From Schistosoma haematobium (Eukaryota > Platyhelminthes > Trematoda > Strigeidida > Schistosomatidae), in assembly GCF_000699445.3 (NCBI RefSeq), contig NC_067198.1, positions 41,781,691-41,845,690 on the forward strand: DNA of 64,000 nucleotides. The letters are read 5' to 3'. The notes under the pieces were generated by a model. That model worked only from the letters and a program-made list of their open reading frames with translations. It was not told where the DNA came from and made no database searches. Of the stretch, positions 1-11,044 are shown one piece after another; positions within the stretch are counted from its first letter, which is position 1; each line of letters opens with the position of its first letter. The position numbers and the translations under genes were made by a program.

Positions 1-519
1 ACATATGTTAGAAAATCACTGTCTTATTTTCATTCAAATCATCAGTTGGTTCACACAACCTATATTGAGAATGAATCTACAATTTTTTTGATGTCATATT
101 GACAGAGTCATTCCTTAAACTTTTAAACTGATTTGATTTGGATTCTGATATAAACCGCGTTGACATAACATGATCCATATAAATTACTATTCGTGCTAAT
201 GAGGTATGGAAACTTGGACTGATGCATTTATGTGCCTGGTTCTATGTTGTAGCTGACTGATTGACTGCTATTTGTGGGTAAAATGACCAATTATGTTTCT
301 CAACTAAAATGCCTAAATTCTATATGGAAACCAGTCACTAGTGAGTACTTTATTGATATTCTTGTATTTTCATAGAACCTTATTTGGTGTCAATGTTTAT
401 TAAGCACTACCTTCACTATTATAAATATATCTGGTGGTCATTTCTAACTTTTAAAGGTGCATAGTCTATCAGGTGTTTTGTTGAATAAATTCATGAATTT
501 CGAAAGTATTTCAGTCTAA
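1..519. other. AT-rich stretch with no recognised feature
   Basis: No coding frame of note, tRNA-like box or repeat that I could match elsewhere in the window. Confidence 0.5.
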
Positions 520-612
520 AAAAGCAGAGGTGGATAGTGGCTGGTATTGGCATCCAGGACGCATGTTTTTTCCTTATTTGGGATTCGTCAGTTGAATGTA
601 TGTACTTAAAGC
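520..612 (-). repeat. Class 1 (Sm-alpha-like) hammerhead repeat fragment, degenerate
   Basis: The minus strand reads as the class 1 hammerhead segment: CTGACGA at the 5' side of the core and the cleavage-site GTC near 560. The conserved GAAA box has become AAAA, so the ribozyme core looks inactive. Only the ribozyme-proximal part of the repeat is left. Family assignment rests on similarity to the intact copy at 8411-8473. Confidence 0.7.
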
Positions 613-915
613 AATATCGAGATAATCAACATAAGATGGCATATACCAATTGGAGACTGATAAATTTCCGTCCTAAACTTCAATGGAAAATTTGAACAAC
701 CAATACAAGATTAATTTAACTCACTTTATGTTGTAAGCCTTGATATTAGAAGTATATATCAGGACTAGATAAAAATAAAAAAGCATTCATATTATAAACA
801 TTTGATTCACCTAAATCTCTGATTTCCATTTTCCAGTAGACTTATGAAAGTTTCGCAATAGATACGTTAACCATTTAAATTCATTTAATATGTATTGTCT
901 AATTTAAGCACTGTC

Positions 916-1620
916 AGGTGTTACGTACGATTGCTACGCCTCATGAAGAGGATAGGTCAACCACCAGCATTCCCCATCCAACTCTGTCTTGGACAATCTT
1001 TTCCAGATGTCATTCAACCTCTTCATGTTTGCTTGAAATTTCCGACGCGGTGTGTTTCTCGGCCTTCCTCTTTCCAGTTTTTCTTCAGGATTCCAAGTTG
1101 GGGCTTGCCCCGTAATGCAGTTTAATGATTTCCTCAATGTGTATCATATTCTAAATTTCCTATTCAGATAAAAACTGGTTTGTTCTCTAGCACAGAAGGC
1201 TGTTTTTGATGGTATCCAACCGACGAATATTGAGTATCTTATTTAGACAGTTGTTTATAAATATTTGTACTTTCTAGATGATGGTTGTAGTTGTTCTCTA
1301 CGTTTCAGTTCCGTACAGTAGAACTGTCTTGATGTTTGTATTGAAGATTGTGACTTTGATATTGGTTGACATACACTTATTTTGAGTTCTATATGTTCTT
1401 CAATTATAGGAATGCTGTCCTTACTTTTTAAATCTTCACCTTCACTTTTGCATCAGATCCTCCACGTTCATTGATGATGCTACCCAGATACTTGAATGTT
1501 TCCACCTCTTCCAGAGTTTCTCCATCAATTATGATTGGGTTGGTGTTCTCCATGTTGTATTTGATGATGTTACTTTTTCCCCTGTATATGTGGAGGCCTA
1601 CTGCTGCAGAGTCTACTGCT
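916..1620 (-). pseudogene. RTE-clade non-LTR retrotransposon fragment (3' part of the RT ORF)
   Basis: Read on the minus strand, it encodes in broken frames the region after the reverse transcriptase core. A GSIINE-type segment lies near 1480, then the C-terminal basic stretch rich in R/G/K (ERGRPRNTPRRK, about 1040-1075) and the terminal W-rich block. The same order recurs in all RTE copies of this window. The 5' part (endonuclease and catalytic RT) is missing and several frameshifts are present. It ends at about 916 in the degenerate 3' end shared with the other copies. SR2/Perere-like by recall, not by search. Confidence 0.85.
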
Positions 1621-1695
1621 TAGTGGTCTAGAGATTGAGCATTCATGCATGAGACCGAAAGTCCTGTGTTCGAATCGCCTCTGCTAACGAACTGT
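1621..1695 (+). repeat. Class 2 repeat fragment: tRNA-like A and B boxes only
   Basis: Shows the tRNA-like segment of the class 2 SINE: AGTGGTCTAGAG, then a B-box-like GTTCGAATCG. No hammerhead follows. It abuts the 5' truncation point of the RTE fragment directly. Confidence 0.65.
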
Positions 1696-1699
1696 CAGG

Positions 1700-2039
1700 T
1701 GTACTAGAACATAGATGAATTAACGAAATTACCAAATGATGTTTAGTAAATATTGTTTTAAAATTATCATTTAGAGCATAACGAAAATAAAACTATTTAA
1801 TTCAGTTGTGAAAAGCAGTAACAACACTAATAGTAGTCATTCACGCAGGTCGGTTTAATAAACCAATGGAATAGGCAAAAATAAGTGAGATCATAAAGTA
1901 ATTAACTACACTGAAAATGTACAGTTTTCTTTAATTAAGGCAAACAAAAATGATAGAAAAAAAATCGAAAACAATTACAAAATACAGCAATCAGGTAATG
2001 ATAATCGCTACATAGCCGAAGGGGGTTGTGTAAATGTAT
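1700..2039. other. AT-rich stretch, nothing recognised
   Basis: No frame, box or repeat that I can support. Confidence 0.4.
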
Positions 2040-2330
2040 TAGATTCTCATAGATAACAATACGGACTGATCACAGATAAGCATTGACATAGAGTCCCTGT
2101 TGTAACGTGTGGACTGCAGGTTATGATAAGCAGCGTTTTATATCGATCGATTCGGTGGACACATAAAACACGTACGAACGGCCTAGAGTCTCGATTGGTC
2201 CTGATTCCCTGTCTAGCCCAGCCAGTTGAGTCTAGAACGCAAGTCACAGCCTCTGAGTTATGAATCGTTATATTTCAAACATACTCTGTTTATATACCAA
2301 CCAAACAGACCACATCGTACCATAAAAATA
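2040..2330 (-). repeat. LTR-like repeat, family E
   Basis: The reverse complement matches the LTR at 16228-16708 and the copies at 49745-50149 and 61370-61690. Shared blocks include a TATA-like stretch (GGTATATAAAC) and a block beginning GACTCAACTGGCTGGG. No coding sequence is attached, so it is a solo or truncated LTR. Ends are not resolved. Confidence 0.6.
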
Positions 2331-2339
2331 GAAAACAAC

Positions 2340-2729
2340 ATCTCTACAATATTTAACGAGTGAAATAAGTAATGGCCAATAGGGAATGCCCATTTAGAGT
2401 CCAAGGACATCATTAGACTTAACATGATAACGATTGGCACATTATTCTGCATCCATAACAGTCCCATAACAATGTCAATGTTTCAAGCTTTCTATGCCCA
2501 TCTAACTTAGCTCAATCCATGATATAATCTATTAAAATAATAATACTTAGACATTTTATGAAGAAAGAAAACTCAATAAGTTTGATTGTTTTAATTGATA
2601 AAGAGTAAAACGTGTTATCGAATAATGTCAATATAATTAGACAAATTATAATAATAAATTTCAGTTAGAAACTAAAAAGAAAACTTGACTAAATTGAATA
2701 ATGAAGTAATTATTATGAATTACCAATTG
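2340..2729. other. AT-rich stretch, nothing recognised
   Basis: No gene or repeat that I can support. Confidence 0.4.
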
Positions 2730-2860
2730 AATTCATGAGTTAATTAAAGCTAGATCACTATGGAAAACGTGGAAGCACTGGATGGCCGTTTCATCTTAGT
2801 ATGAGACTCTTCAGCAGTGCACATCTATGACTTCACCTCACGAGATTGGAACCCAGGACA
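2730..2860 (-). repeat. Class 2 hammerhead SINE, truncated
   Basis: Contains the 3' end (ATTCATGAGT), the GGTGGTCTAGC-type block and the hammerhead segment, all in minus orientation, and stops near the B box (GAGATTGGAACCC). The 5' tRNA-like half is missing. Confidence 0.75.
2771..2823 (-). ncRNA. Hammerhead ribozyme (class 2), core intact
   Basis: On the minus strand: stem I GCACTG, CTGAAGA, a stem II hairpin GTCT/AGAT (one G-U pair), GAAA, a short stem III CGGCC, cleavage triplet ATC, then CAGTGC closing stem I over six pairs. All invariant hammerhead core positions are present (CUGANGA, GAAA, NUH). Activity is not shown. Confidence 0.7.
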
Positions 2861-2924
2861 CTATAAAATGTGATAGAAAAGATAAAGAATAATATAAGTT
2901 TGATAAACAAAACAGAAGTTATTG

Positions 2925-3198
2925 GGAATATACACATCCTATGTAAAAAAATAACTGTAAAATCGTGCATGATGGACAGCTCACAGACTTGTTCGAAGTG
3001 AAGACCAGTGTCATGCAAGGTTGCTTACTATCATTCTTCTTTCTTCTCTTCGTGATATACTGAATCATGAAGACGTCAACATCTGAGGGGAAGCATAGGA
3101 TATAGTGGATAGCTAGGATGCAGCTAGACAATCTAGATTTCGTAGATGATCTGATTTTTCTATCGCACATGCAACAACAAATGCAGGAGAAGACGCCA
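2925..3198 (+). pseudogene. RTE-clade fragment, RT catalytic region
   Basis: The plus strand matches the central RT part of the copy at 58979-60125: a V(R/M)QGC-type block near 3020, and the segment around the VDDLIFL-type catalytic box at about 3140-3160. Broken by in-frame stops. It stops abruptly at about 3198, where an oppositely oriented RTE 3' end begins. Confidence 0.75.
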
Positions 3199-3560
3199 AC
3201 CAGTATTCTACAACACACTCTGTTCTGAGCCTTCCTTTCTGTTCATTCTTCTCATGTCTGTCTCCATTTCTCCGTGTAATATTTTCTTTGACATTTCGCT
3301 TTCCCGTTGACCTTGAGGATTCCATGTGAGAGCTTGCCTTATCACGCAGTTCGGTGCATTCCTCAATGAGTGTCCTATCCACTTCCAGTACCTCTTCTTG
3401 ATTTCTTCCTACACTGCAATCTCGCTTGTTCTCTCACACAGTAGGTTGTCAGTGTCTGATGTTGTGTGGTCAACAGTTTCGAAGTATTTTGCGTAGGTAA
3501 CTGTTAATAAATACTTGTATCTTCTGAATGATGGTTTTCGTAGTTCTCCAAGTTTCCGCC
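3199..3560 (-). pseudogene. RTE-clade fragment, C-terminal part
   Basis: Minus-strand counterpart of the RTE C-terminal region, including the stretch equivalent to HVEECTELRDKASPHMESS (in an alternative frame) of the copy at 6014-6746. The RTE 3' end faces the plus-strand fragment at 3198, so the two pieces are separate insertions or a rearrangement, not a simple 5' inversion. Confidence 0.75.
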
Positions 3561-3569
3561 TGGTGCCTC

Positions 3570-3660
3570 TCTGAAGCTACTGTCGGTCCCAAGCCCGGAT
3601 AAAGTTGGGCATGGGGTTAGTGACCCCATCCAAAAGAAAACTAACTCGCGAAAAAACGCA
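3570..3660 (+). repeat. Possible RTE 5' leader fragment
   Basis: Contains CGGTCCCAAGCCCGGATAAA followed by a G-rich GGGCATGGGGTTAG block. Similar leader sequence precedes the endonuclease ORF in RTE elements as I recall them. No ORF follows. Assignment is by recall and tentative. Confidence 0.4.
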
Positions 3661-3669
3661 AACGACGAA

Positions 3670-4495
3670 CATCTTCAATAAAAGCGTGTAAACAATGTTA
3701 AATTCACTCTTAAGTAGTGATATAACTAATTAGGTTGTTAATAATAATTTTATATCTACAATATCTATTAACCATTTACATTGATAACAAGAAAATAGAT
3801 GTGGAAATAAAACTGAATGAAAACTATGTAGATGATTGTAGGTGTGTTTCCTAATGGTTTGACTTGATAATTTCAAATTAATTGTGCATTAGGTAGATTG
3901 ATATAAATAAAATTAATATCATTACAATATTTTGACGTGTAGAGAAATCAAATTTTCTGACGTTTTGTGACTTAATGTAAGCCACTTCTTCAGTAAATAA
4001 ATAAACGAATAGTACAAAAGAATAATGCAAAACTATTTAGTATGATCAATCATAAAAAAAACATGTCTGACCAAGTCATGGCCATATCATTCTGGTCAAA
4101 TGAGATCGGCATGTCATTTTCAATAACTATTAAAATAATACAAAAACGCTTTTTCAACTATAAAGGAAAGCTAATATCTGGAACTTCCCACATATTGCTA
4201 AATGCTAAGATGTCCTACTGTCCATCCAACTTGGTGCATCTGTTCGAGCTATCAAGTTTAATTCTATTCATATCTCATAATATTATCATAAATACAAAGT
4301 TGACTCTATCCTTTCACATTTTTCATCCATTAACATGTACATGAATATACAAATATATCCCACATAAATCACCTTGACCGTAGGAACATGATTGACATGA
4401 ATGACAACAGCTTTGTCAGACCTGGGTTTTTTTTAATGATCGTACTAAACAGTTTTGTACTATTTAAACTTTGGTTAATTTAATTTTGACAATTA
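3670..4495. other. AT-rich stretch with an unassigned open frame
   Basis: An open frame of 100 codons exists at 4042-4344 (+), starting MINHKKNMSDQVMAISFW. It shows no domain I recognise and its composition is like the surrounding non-coding DNA, so I do not call it a gene. Confidence 0.35.
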
Positions 4496-4962
4496 AAATC
4501 ACGAGTCTATCTAAGTTAGGCCATCATTGAAAACCTGGAAGTAATGGACAGCCATCGTTTATTTTTTCATTGAAGAAGCGGCTAACAATGAGTTGCGAAA
4601 CCTTCAAAAACTTATTATATTATTTTATTACTGTAGATGATTGCATAAATAGTTAAATAAAATTAATTGCAAATAAGTAATATTATTCATCTCCATTGAA
4701 CAATAGCTGTTTGTACTTAATCAGCTCAGTAGATAACTCCCCGAGTCCTTAAATAGAAAATATTTGATCCCTAGTCCTGGTGAGAGCACTAACATTTTGA
4801 TGCTGGTAAATACAGCTGAAGGAAATTCGGTGGGACTATAATTTATGGACGACCTTTGAACGAGTCTTAACTGACTATGAGAAATATTGGCCAATCAGCA
4901 AACAGTCAGTATAGAGTAAATATATATTATACAATACCAAAGAATTAAAGTGGATACACTTC

Positions 4963-5265
4963 TTATACATGGTTCAAAAACTTGTCAAGGTTAGGAAAAG
5001 GTTCAGAGATTTTAAAGTCGTAATGCATGCAGTAGAGGATACCATCCATATGGCTACAGAATAATCGACCTCTCGAGCCATGATAAGATCGTAGAAACAC
5101 TTTCAGCCTCGACCACATAGCTTCAATATTGTTTGTGTGTACTCCAGTTGTTGAGTATACAAAATGCCACTTGTGGATAATGACACGATGCACAAAACTA
5201 AGCCTATGTAGGAGTCTGTGCACTCTCCAATCATCCGTATATATTGTAGTACCTGGCTGCAGCCA
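4963..5265 (-). pseudogene. Merlin-family DNA transposase relic (C-terminal half)
   Basis: The minus strand encodes an open stretch reading TTIYTDDWRVHRLLHRLS, then FVHRVIIHKWHFV, then TGVHTNNIEAMWSRLK and a final YHGSR...HYDF block. This is the IS1016/ISXO2-like DDE transposase layout: a D in a TDDW-type box, the His-rich HR-V-H-K-HFV strand, and the catalytic E in the HTN-IE-W-LK box. Merlin elements are known from schistosomes. The N-terminal half with the first D is not visible, and the frame closes at 4963. No ATG was found upstream; GTG at 5223 is internal. Conserved repeat sequence follows at 5345-5440. Confidence 0.75.
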
Positions 5266-5344
5266 GTGTTACTGATGCTTTTATTATCCAGTTCGCAATA
5301 TTTGTCATAATTTGTCTTAGTTAAGAATTATATATGGGGTTTTC

Positions 5345-5440
5345 AACTATAATGCCAAAACTCTATTCAGCCAACTAGATGAAAGGCTTTCGCGCCAAAA
5401 TCCATGATCTGTTATCTTATACCTAACTGATTAGTCCACG
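5345..5440 (+). repeat. Dispersed repeat D (possible Merlin 5' region or LTR)
   Basis: Matches the reverse complement of 46320-46445, sharing GCCAAAACT, TTTCGCGCYAAAATCC and GATCTGTTATCTTATACC. It sits just outside the Merlin relic, so it may be part of that element. Function unknown. Confidence 0.5.
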
Positions 5441-5681
5441 AATGTTAGTCTCACCGTTTTATTTGTTATAGCCGCTCAATATTCATATTTTGTACAAAAT
5501 CCCCTGTGAACCCATCGTACGTTAGCATTAAGTACTGAAGTTGGAGCTGTGATCTTGACATCTGTCAAGCGCTTCTGATTGGCTCATCTATAAATTGTAG
5601 TCTCGCCGGAAATTCATGTCACATTGTTCTACAGTTAACCAATATCTATTTTTACCTAAACATTAGAACAGATGAAATAAA

Positions 5682-5684
<3 letters not shown>

Positions 5685-5713
<29 letters not shown>
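5685..5713 (+). repeat. (TC)n microsatellite
   Basis: About 14 uninterrupted TC units. Confidence 0.95.
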
Positions 5714-5714
<1 letters not shown>

Positions 5715-6013
5715 GTTTTTCATTCATATAGCAACAAAATATAAAGTTGCTTTAACTAATCACAATGCATTTTATGTCAATGGATCCATTTTATTATTTG
5801 AATGGTTGAATGAATGTTTGACATAAATTATATTGTATTATTTCATAAATATAACTAGAATTATTTAACTATTTTCCATTATGTATCAATCAAATATTAT
5901 GTAAACTAAGTTGATCATGGTTAAAAATGGTTTCATTCATTCTGTGAAATTATGAAATTGATTAACGAACTCAAAATCTTTAAAGGTTAATGTATAGTTT
6001 GAATTAATTTTTC
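5714..6013. other. AT-rich stretch, nothing recognised
   Basis: No frame or repeat that I can support. Confidence 0.4.
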
Positions 6014-6746
6014 GCGTTAGCAACAGCCTTAGCAGCTGTAGGTCTCAACATAAACAGTGGGAAGTGCAAGATTCTCCGATACAACACAACACACAACAGT
6101 CAAATCACACTTGACGAAGAAGATTTAGATGATGTAAAATCCTTTACATATCTGGGCAGTATCATTGATGAACACGATGGATATGATGCAGATGTGAAGG
6201 CGTTGATCGGCAAAACATGACCAGCATATCTACAATTGAAGAACATATGGAACTCAAAACAACTATTTGTCAACCAACACCAAGGTCAGAATTCTCAATA
6301 CAAATATCAACACAGTTCTACTGCATGTGGTGGAAACTTGGAGAACTACGAAATCCATCATCGAGAAGATACAAATGTTGATTAACAGTTTTTCACTCAA
6401 AATACTTCAGATCTGTTGGCCACACACTATCAACAACAACCTAGTGCGGGGGAGAACAAACTGCATTCCAGTGTAGGAAGAAGTCAGGAAGAAGTGCTGA
6501 AAGTGGATGGGACACACGTTGAGGAATGCACCGAACTGCGTGACAAGGCAAGCCCTCACATGGAATCCTCAAAGTCAACGGGGAAGCGAAATGCCAAAGA
6601 ACATATTACGTGCAGAAATGGAGACAGACATGATAAGAATGAAGAAGAATTGAGTAGGACTATAAAGGAAGGTCGATTACAGTGTGTGTTGGAGAATACT
6701 GGTTACTGGATTATGTTTGATTACTTAACAGGCGTAAGTAAGTAAT
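6014..6746 (+). pseudogene. RTE-clade non-LTR retrotransposon, 5'-truncated
   Basis: Begins inside the RT ORF just after the catalytic box, then runs through the post-RT domain (YLGSIIDEH near 6155) and the C-terminal region (TETWRTTKSIIEKIQ type), to the 3' end GGCGTAAGTAAGTAA. In-frame stops and frameshifts split the reading frame (for example at 6218). The TAAG-type tail is the 3' terminal repeat typical of RTE elements and recurs at 46.6, 51.9 and 60.1 kb. Confidence 0.88.
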
Positions 6747-6759
6747 GTATATTTGCTTT

Positions 6760-7440
6760 ATTTAATAAAACAACCGGATCCTTTTCTTATTCATGTTTTT
6801 TTCTTTGTTGTAATTTGAAGTTGCATTTATTTATTATGATAATACTTACTATTTATAACTGATCGCACATTGAGTTATGACTAATATCACGTATATCAAG
6901 TCCTTACTACTGACTGAATTCTATCGATCAAGTAGCACTATGATTACTGGTTTAAGTGACTAAACATTATATACACTGATTACACTGTAAGTTGACTGAA
7001 GATAGTCAACAGGAAACTAGAAAATATCATTTCCTTCAAGATTACAGTTGAACCTTGTTGATGAGTGACAAATAGAACGAAACCAAAATCGAAGGCCTTA
7101 TGATGACTACCTCCAAACATCTTATATGTGAAGTTAAAGAATGATGATTAGAAATTCACTCGTTAGAAATATATTTCTGTGTTCTATTTGGAATTCTAGT
7201 TGTTTAGTACAAGTTTTGGTTTTAGTGAAATGTGATATATATGGGCTAACATTAGAAGTTTATATTAAGTTTTAATGAAGTCACCTCATTTAATCATTCT
7301 ATTCGTTAAATACGTCTTTTGAAGTTTTATATTCAAAGCTGACTATTATAATAATAAGAACAGAATAAATCACATCACTATTTATTAAATTACTTTGAAA
7401 ATTATATAGAAAAATAATCAGATAGCTAACTTTTACATGA
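6760..7440. other. AT-rich stretch, nothing recognised
   Basis: No coding frame or recurrent repeat was matched here. Confidence 0.4.
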
Positions 7441-7443
7441 ACT

Positions 7444-7880
7444 TAACTTACGCCTGTTACCCCTCGTGAAGGAGCATAGATCGCCCACTAGCACTCTCTA
7501 TCCAACTCTGTCCTGGGAAATCATTTCCAGTTCTTTCCAACTGCTATTCATCCTTTTCATGTTTGCTTCCAATTCCCGAAGCAGTGTGTTCTTCAATCTT
7601 CTTCTTTCCCCTTTTTCTTCAGGATTTCAAGTTAGCGCTTGCCTCGTGATGAACTTTGATGATTTTCTCAATGTATATCCTACCCACTTCCAACGTCATT
7701 TATTAATTTCCTCTTCAGATGAAAGTTGGCTTGTTCTTTACCATAGTAGGTTGTTGCTGATGGTATCCGACCAATGGACATTGAGTATCTTACGTAGATA
7801 CTTGTTTATAAATGCTTGTACTCTTTTGATGTCAATTGCAGTATTTCTCCAAGTTTCATCTCTTTTACATGAAGTAGGTG
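7444..7880 (-). pseudogene. RTE-clade fragment (3' end)
   Basis: The minus strand carries the C-terminal part of the RTE ORF and its 3' end (TTACGCCTGTTAC read on plus). It resembles the 51240-51915 and 916-1620 copies more than the 59-60 kb copy, which suggests at least two RTE subfamilies. It is 5'-truncated and frame-broken. Confidence 0.8.
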
Positions 7881-8259
7881 ATAATAATTATCTAAAATAG
7901 TGACAGAAATGTTGGTAATTAAATCATCTAACTTAAAGAAAACAACATCAACTATATGATTTTCTAGATTTTGAAAAACTAACCTCAAACTACAGGATAA
8001 TAACAAAAGATGTTCTAAACATGTTTATCTTTCATTGTATGAATTAACCCATTAGTTTAAATTTTCCAATTCATTGCAAACCGACAATCAAAATCATCCA
8101 ACTGACCTACAAATCTTCTCCACCATCTTAATAAAAGTGGTTTATATGGAAAGGAAAATGAATGTAACATTCTTCTATGAATAGAATGTCTGAATAATGA
8201 AAACCTATATTAAACAATTTGTAGTATGATAATGTATGTTTTGAAAATGAATACTGATT

Positions 8260-8475
8260 TTAAATTCACTTGGTAGTGTTTGGTTTGTATCTTCCCATTG
8301 AGGTTTAAGACTGCAATTGATCAGTCTGTTATTGGTATATGTGCATACTGTGCATATGCCTCGATATTGCCTTAATTTACAAACGTTTTGTAAGCAATGA
8401 TGGATAGTGGCTAGCAGTGGAATCCAGGACGCGCGTTTCGTCCCATTTGGGACTCGTCAGCTGAATGTGCCTGAC
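8260..8475 (-). repeat. Class 1 (Sm-alpha-like) hammerhead repeat
   Basis: From the 3' end on minus: the AGGCAATATCGAGGCA-type block near 8365, then the hammerhead at 8411-8473. Equivalent copies lie at 28.9, 30.1, 42.3, 50.2, 60.4, 60.8 and 63.3 kb. The tRNA-like 5' half seen at 60.5-60.6 kb is absent here. Confidence 0.85.
8411..8473 (-). ncRNA. Hammerhead ribozyme (class 1), canonical Sm-alpha type
   Basis: On the minus strand: CTGACGA (8454-8460), a stem II hairpin GTCCC/GGGAC, GAAA (8436-8439), CGCGC stem III and cleavage triplet GTC (8428-8430), then CTGGATTCCACTGC. This matches, from memory, the described schistosome Sm-alpha hammerhead very closely. The core is fully intact. The short stem I next to the core and the longer distal sequence fit a type I hammerhead with loop-loop contacts. 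Confidence 0.88.
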
Positions 8476-8649
8476 TTTGATTAGGTTTGTATATCGTTAC
8501 TTTATATACTAAGACGACTAGTTTGGTAATAAAAGTATCATCATTAATTATCTTTTATTTCTCTAAGGGAGATAAAAGCGACAATCAAAAGTTCCCAGTT
8601 TTCTATGTAAGAAACGTATTATTTTACTGTATTCTTAGGGATTGATATT

Positions 8650-8945
8650 GTAGTGAACAGAACACGAGTGGGGATTACCGAATGTATTTGACACAAAATA
8701 ACAGGACTTGTTAATAAAATCTAACAATCAAATAGTAAATACGCAATTTGCAAAATGTCTATCAGTTGTCTCATAATGACTCAGACTTCATTGTTCTTGC
8801 ATTTTCATACAAATTTCATCCTGTTTCCATTCTTTACTGTCTGATCCTCTTGTCTCTCTTCTGTCAGACCTTCTGTTCACGACTAACATCACATACTACT
8901 TATGTCAATATAAGTAGCACATACCACAATATCATCAACTTGGAA
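8650..8945 (+). repeat. Dispersed repeat family F
   Basis: Begins GTAGTGAACAGAACACGAG and ends with a short hairpin-forming TACTTATGTC...ATAAGTAG block. Other copies: 30475-30725 (-), 42486-42736 (-), 44440-44760 (+), 57420-58010 (+, split by a solo LTR) and 62228-62330 (-). It may be an LTR (start TGTAGTGAAC in two copies), but I see no attached coding region. Confidence 0.6.
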
Positions 8946-8959
8946 ATTATTACATATTA

Positions 8960-9640
8960 AGAAACCATAATCATTTCTTTTTGGTATTATTATGCAATTG
9001 TTTAATAGTCTCGACTCATATCAAAGTCAAGGATAAAAATCAAGGTATTCCAATTTCTCTGTATGCTATTTATATTTCTTTTATAAAAGAATGCGTAATA
9101 CGACTTTTTTGAAAGGTACACGTAATTATCAATGGTTAATTTAACAAAGGATCTCGAACAGGCTAGTTAAGTTTATAGTTGACACTCGTCAGTTATTAGC
9201 CTTGGTCGATATGCTATTGCAAACCAGGGGGAGCGAACAAATGTTTCAGTCTAGTTTAGAACTCCTCTGATAGTCAGGTACTAAATGGAAAACCTAAGCA
9301 TCATTGGTTTAACAGTCACCGAGTTAATGGATAGATACTCATGAAAAGTCCTAAACAACTATTCATTACTTTGTAGTTTTCATTAGTACTCCAACTGAGG
9401 TCATATGATGAAATAATCGAAAAAAACAACTGTTATGTACGACATAAGTCATTTAATAGTAAGGGTGACCCTAAAATGGTTTTGTATATATTTCACAATA
9501 ACTAATACTTCGTCCCACATGATAAAAGGGAATCAATTTTTAATTTATAAACGTTTGCATAGAACAATTTTTTTCAATATACGAATAGATTGCGTGCAGA
9601 CATTCACTATGAATAATGTCTATTTAAATAAGACTTAAAA
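8960..9640. other. AT-rich stretch, nothing recognised
   Basis: Short frames only, none with a recognisable domain. Confidence 0.4.
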
Positions 9641-9649
9641 TTAACTTAA

Positions 9650-9905
9650 TCGAATCCATAAGTCAGTTGAAGCTAGACGACTATGGAAAACCTGAGAGCA
9701 TTGGACGGCCATTTTGTCCTATTGTGGGACTCCTTCGCGGTGAACATTCATGATCCCCCTAGTGGGATTCCAACCCAGGACCTATCAGTCTCGTGCGCGA
9801 ACGCTTACTTTTTAGACCACTGAGCCAGCCAGCATCTAACGGTGTTAATGTCTAACTTCAACCAATCCACGAAATTGTGCCACCGTCCAACATTGTCTTA
9901 AGTGA
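9650..9905 (-). repeat. Class 2 hammerhead SINE, nearly full
   Basis: On minus: 5' block ending in the CACCGTCCAACATTG segment, tRNA-like A box (CTGAGCC region, near 9822) and B box (near 9772), degenerate hammerhead (CTGAGGA changed to CGAAGGA), and the 3' part GACTTATGGATT. The ribozyme core is broken. Confidence 0.8.
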
Positions 9906-10807
9906 GTAAAATCAACTCTTTTTTATTGTAAGAAGAATAAATAGTATGTTGATAAAGATTAATTAGTAGTCTAATTCAAAAATTTGATAATCGGATAAGT
10001 GACTTTAGTCAAATGATTAGAGATATCTTGTACTAGAAAACAATAATGACATCATTTCTTACTTATTCTTTGTCAACGTAGATTGACGTCAAATACGAAT
10101 GAACAATAGGTTGATGCATTTCAGTTTAGTTTGGAAAAATAGTGATCTTTTTATAAGAGAGGATAAAATTACCTTGTTAGTGATGAATTATATATAGAAT
10201 CACTAATTGCGAAGCTTTAATCATCGTCCTGGAAAACATCATCACTACTTGAGTCTCGTCGAAGTGAAGCTATTTAATTCAACTAAAATTATTAAACCAG
10301 CCTGCTTTACTAACGTTAATTGTTATTTATAAATCTCTTGAGTGCATTGTTTAGTTGACCTCTATTTATATGAGTGGTTGGTGTTTCTTATATAAGTTGA
10401 TAAACGGAGTTCATTTCAGTATCCCTACTGATCATAGGTGGCTTTGAAATCCATATTAACTAAAATTCACCGGCATATTTTGAATTGACACAATCCGAAA
10501 TTTCGATGTTTACTAAATCAGTTCCTCTGATAAATACAAACTTAATATCACCGTTTCCTAATCTATATCTTTTTCAACCAAATAAATGAATATTGTTTAT
10601 GTCAGACCACTATAAAAACCGTGAGACTTGGCATATATGTTTACCCATTCCATAAAGTACGACAGATAAATACAGTGATAGGTAATTACCAAGAGGCATA
10701 GTTATAGTATTATTTATGTCTGTAAAATAAAACTAAATATTGAGATACATCTATTGATATCTGACCAATTTCGTCAAATATTCTTTTATAAGAGGATTTT
10801 TGTCGAG
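9906..10807. other. AT-rich stretch, nothing recognised
   Basis: No gene, box or matched repeat. Confidence 0.4.
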
Positions 10808-11044
10808 ACGGTAGCGCGATTTCGAGGATTAGTTGATGTTAGACATTAAAATCGTTAGATACCAACTCAGTGATCTAGAGGTTAAGCGATCGCGCCCGTG
10901 ACCGAAAGTCCTCGGTTTGAATCTCGCGAGTGGGACCGTGGATTTGTACTTCTAAGGAGTCCCATTCTAGGACGAAACGGCCCGCTAGTACTTCCGGGTT
11001 TTCCATGGTGGTCTAGCTTCAATTGACTCATGAACTCAACTATT
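10808..11044 (+). repeat. Class 2 hammerhead SINE
   Basis: Plus-strand order: GTAGCGCGATTTCG block, TGATGTTAGACATT, A box (CAACTCAGTGATC), B box (GGTTTGAATC), hammerhead with CTAAGGA in place of CTGANGA (core broken), and the 3' block TGGTCTAGCTTCAATTGAC. It is followed directly by a class 3 repeat. Confidence 0.8.

Noticed and set aside
2925..3560. 5' inversion of one RTE insertion by twin priming
   Set aside because: In twin priming the 3' end lies at the outside. Here the RTE 3' end is at the internal junction (3198/3199), so two events or a rearrangement fit better.
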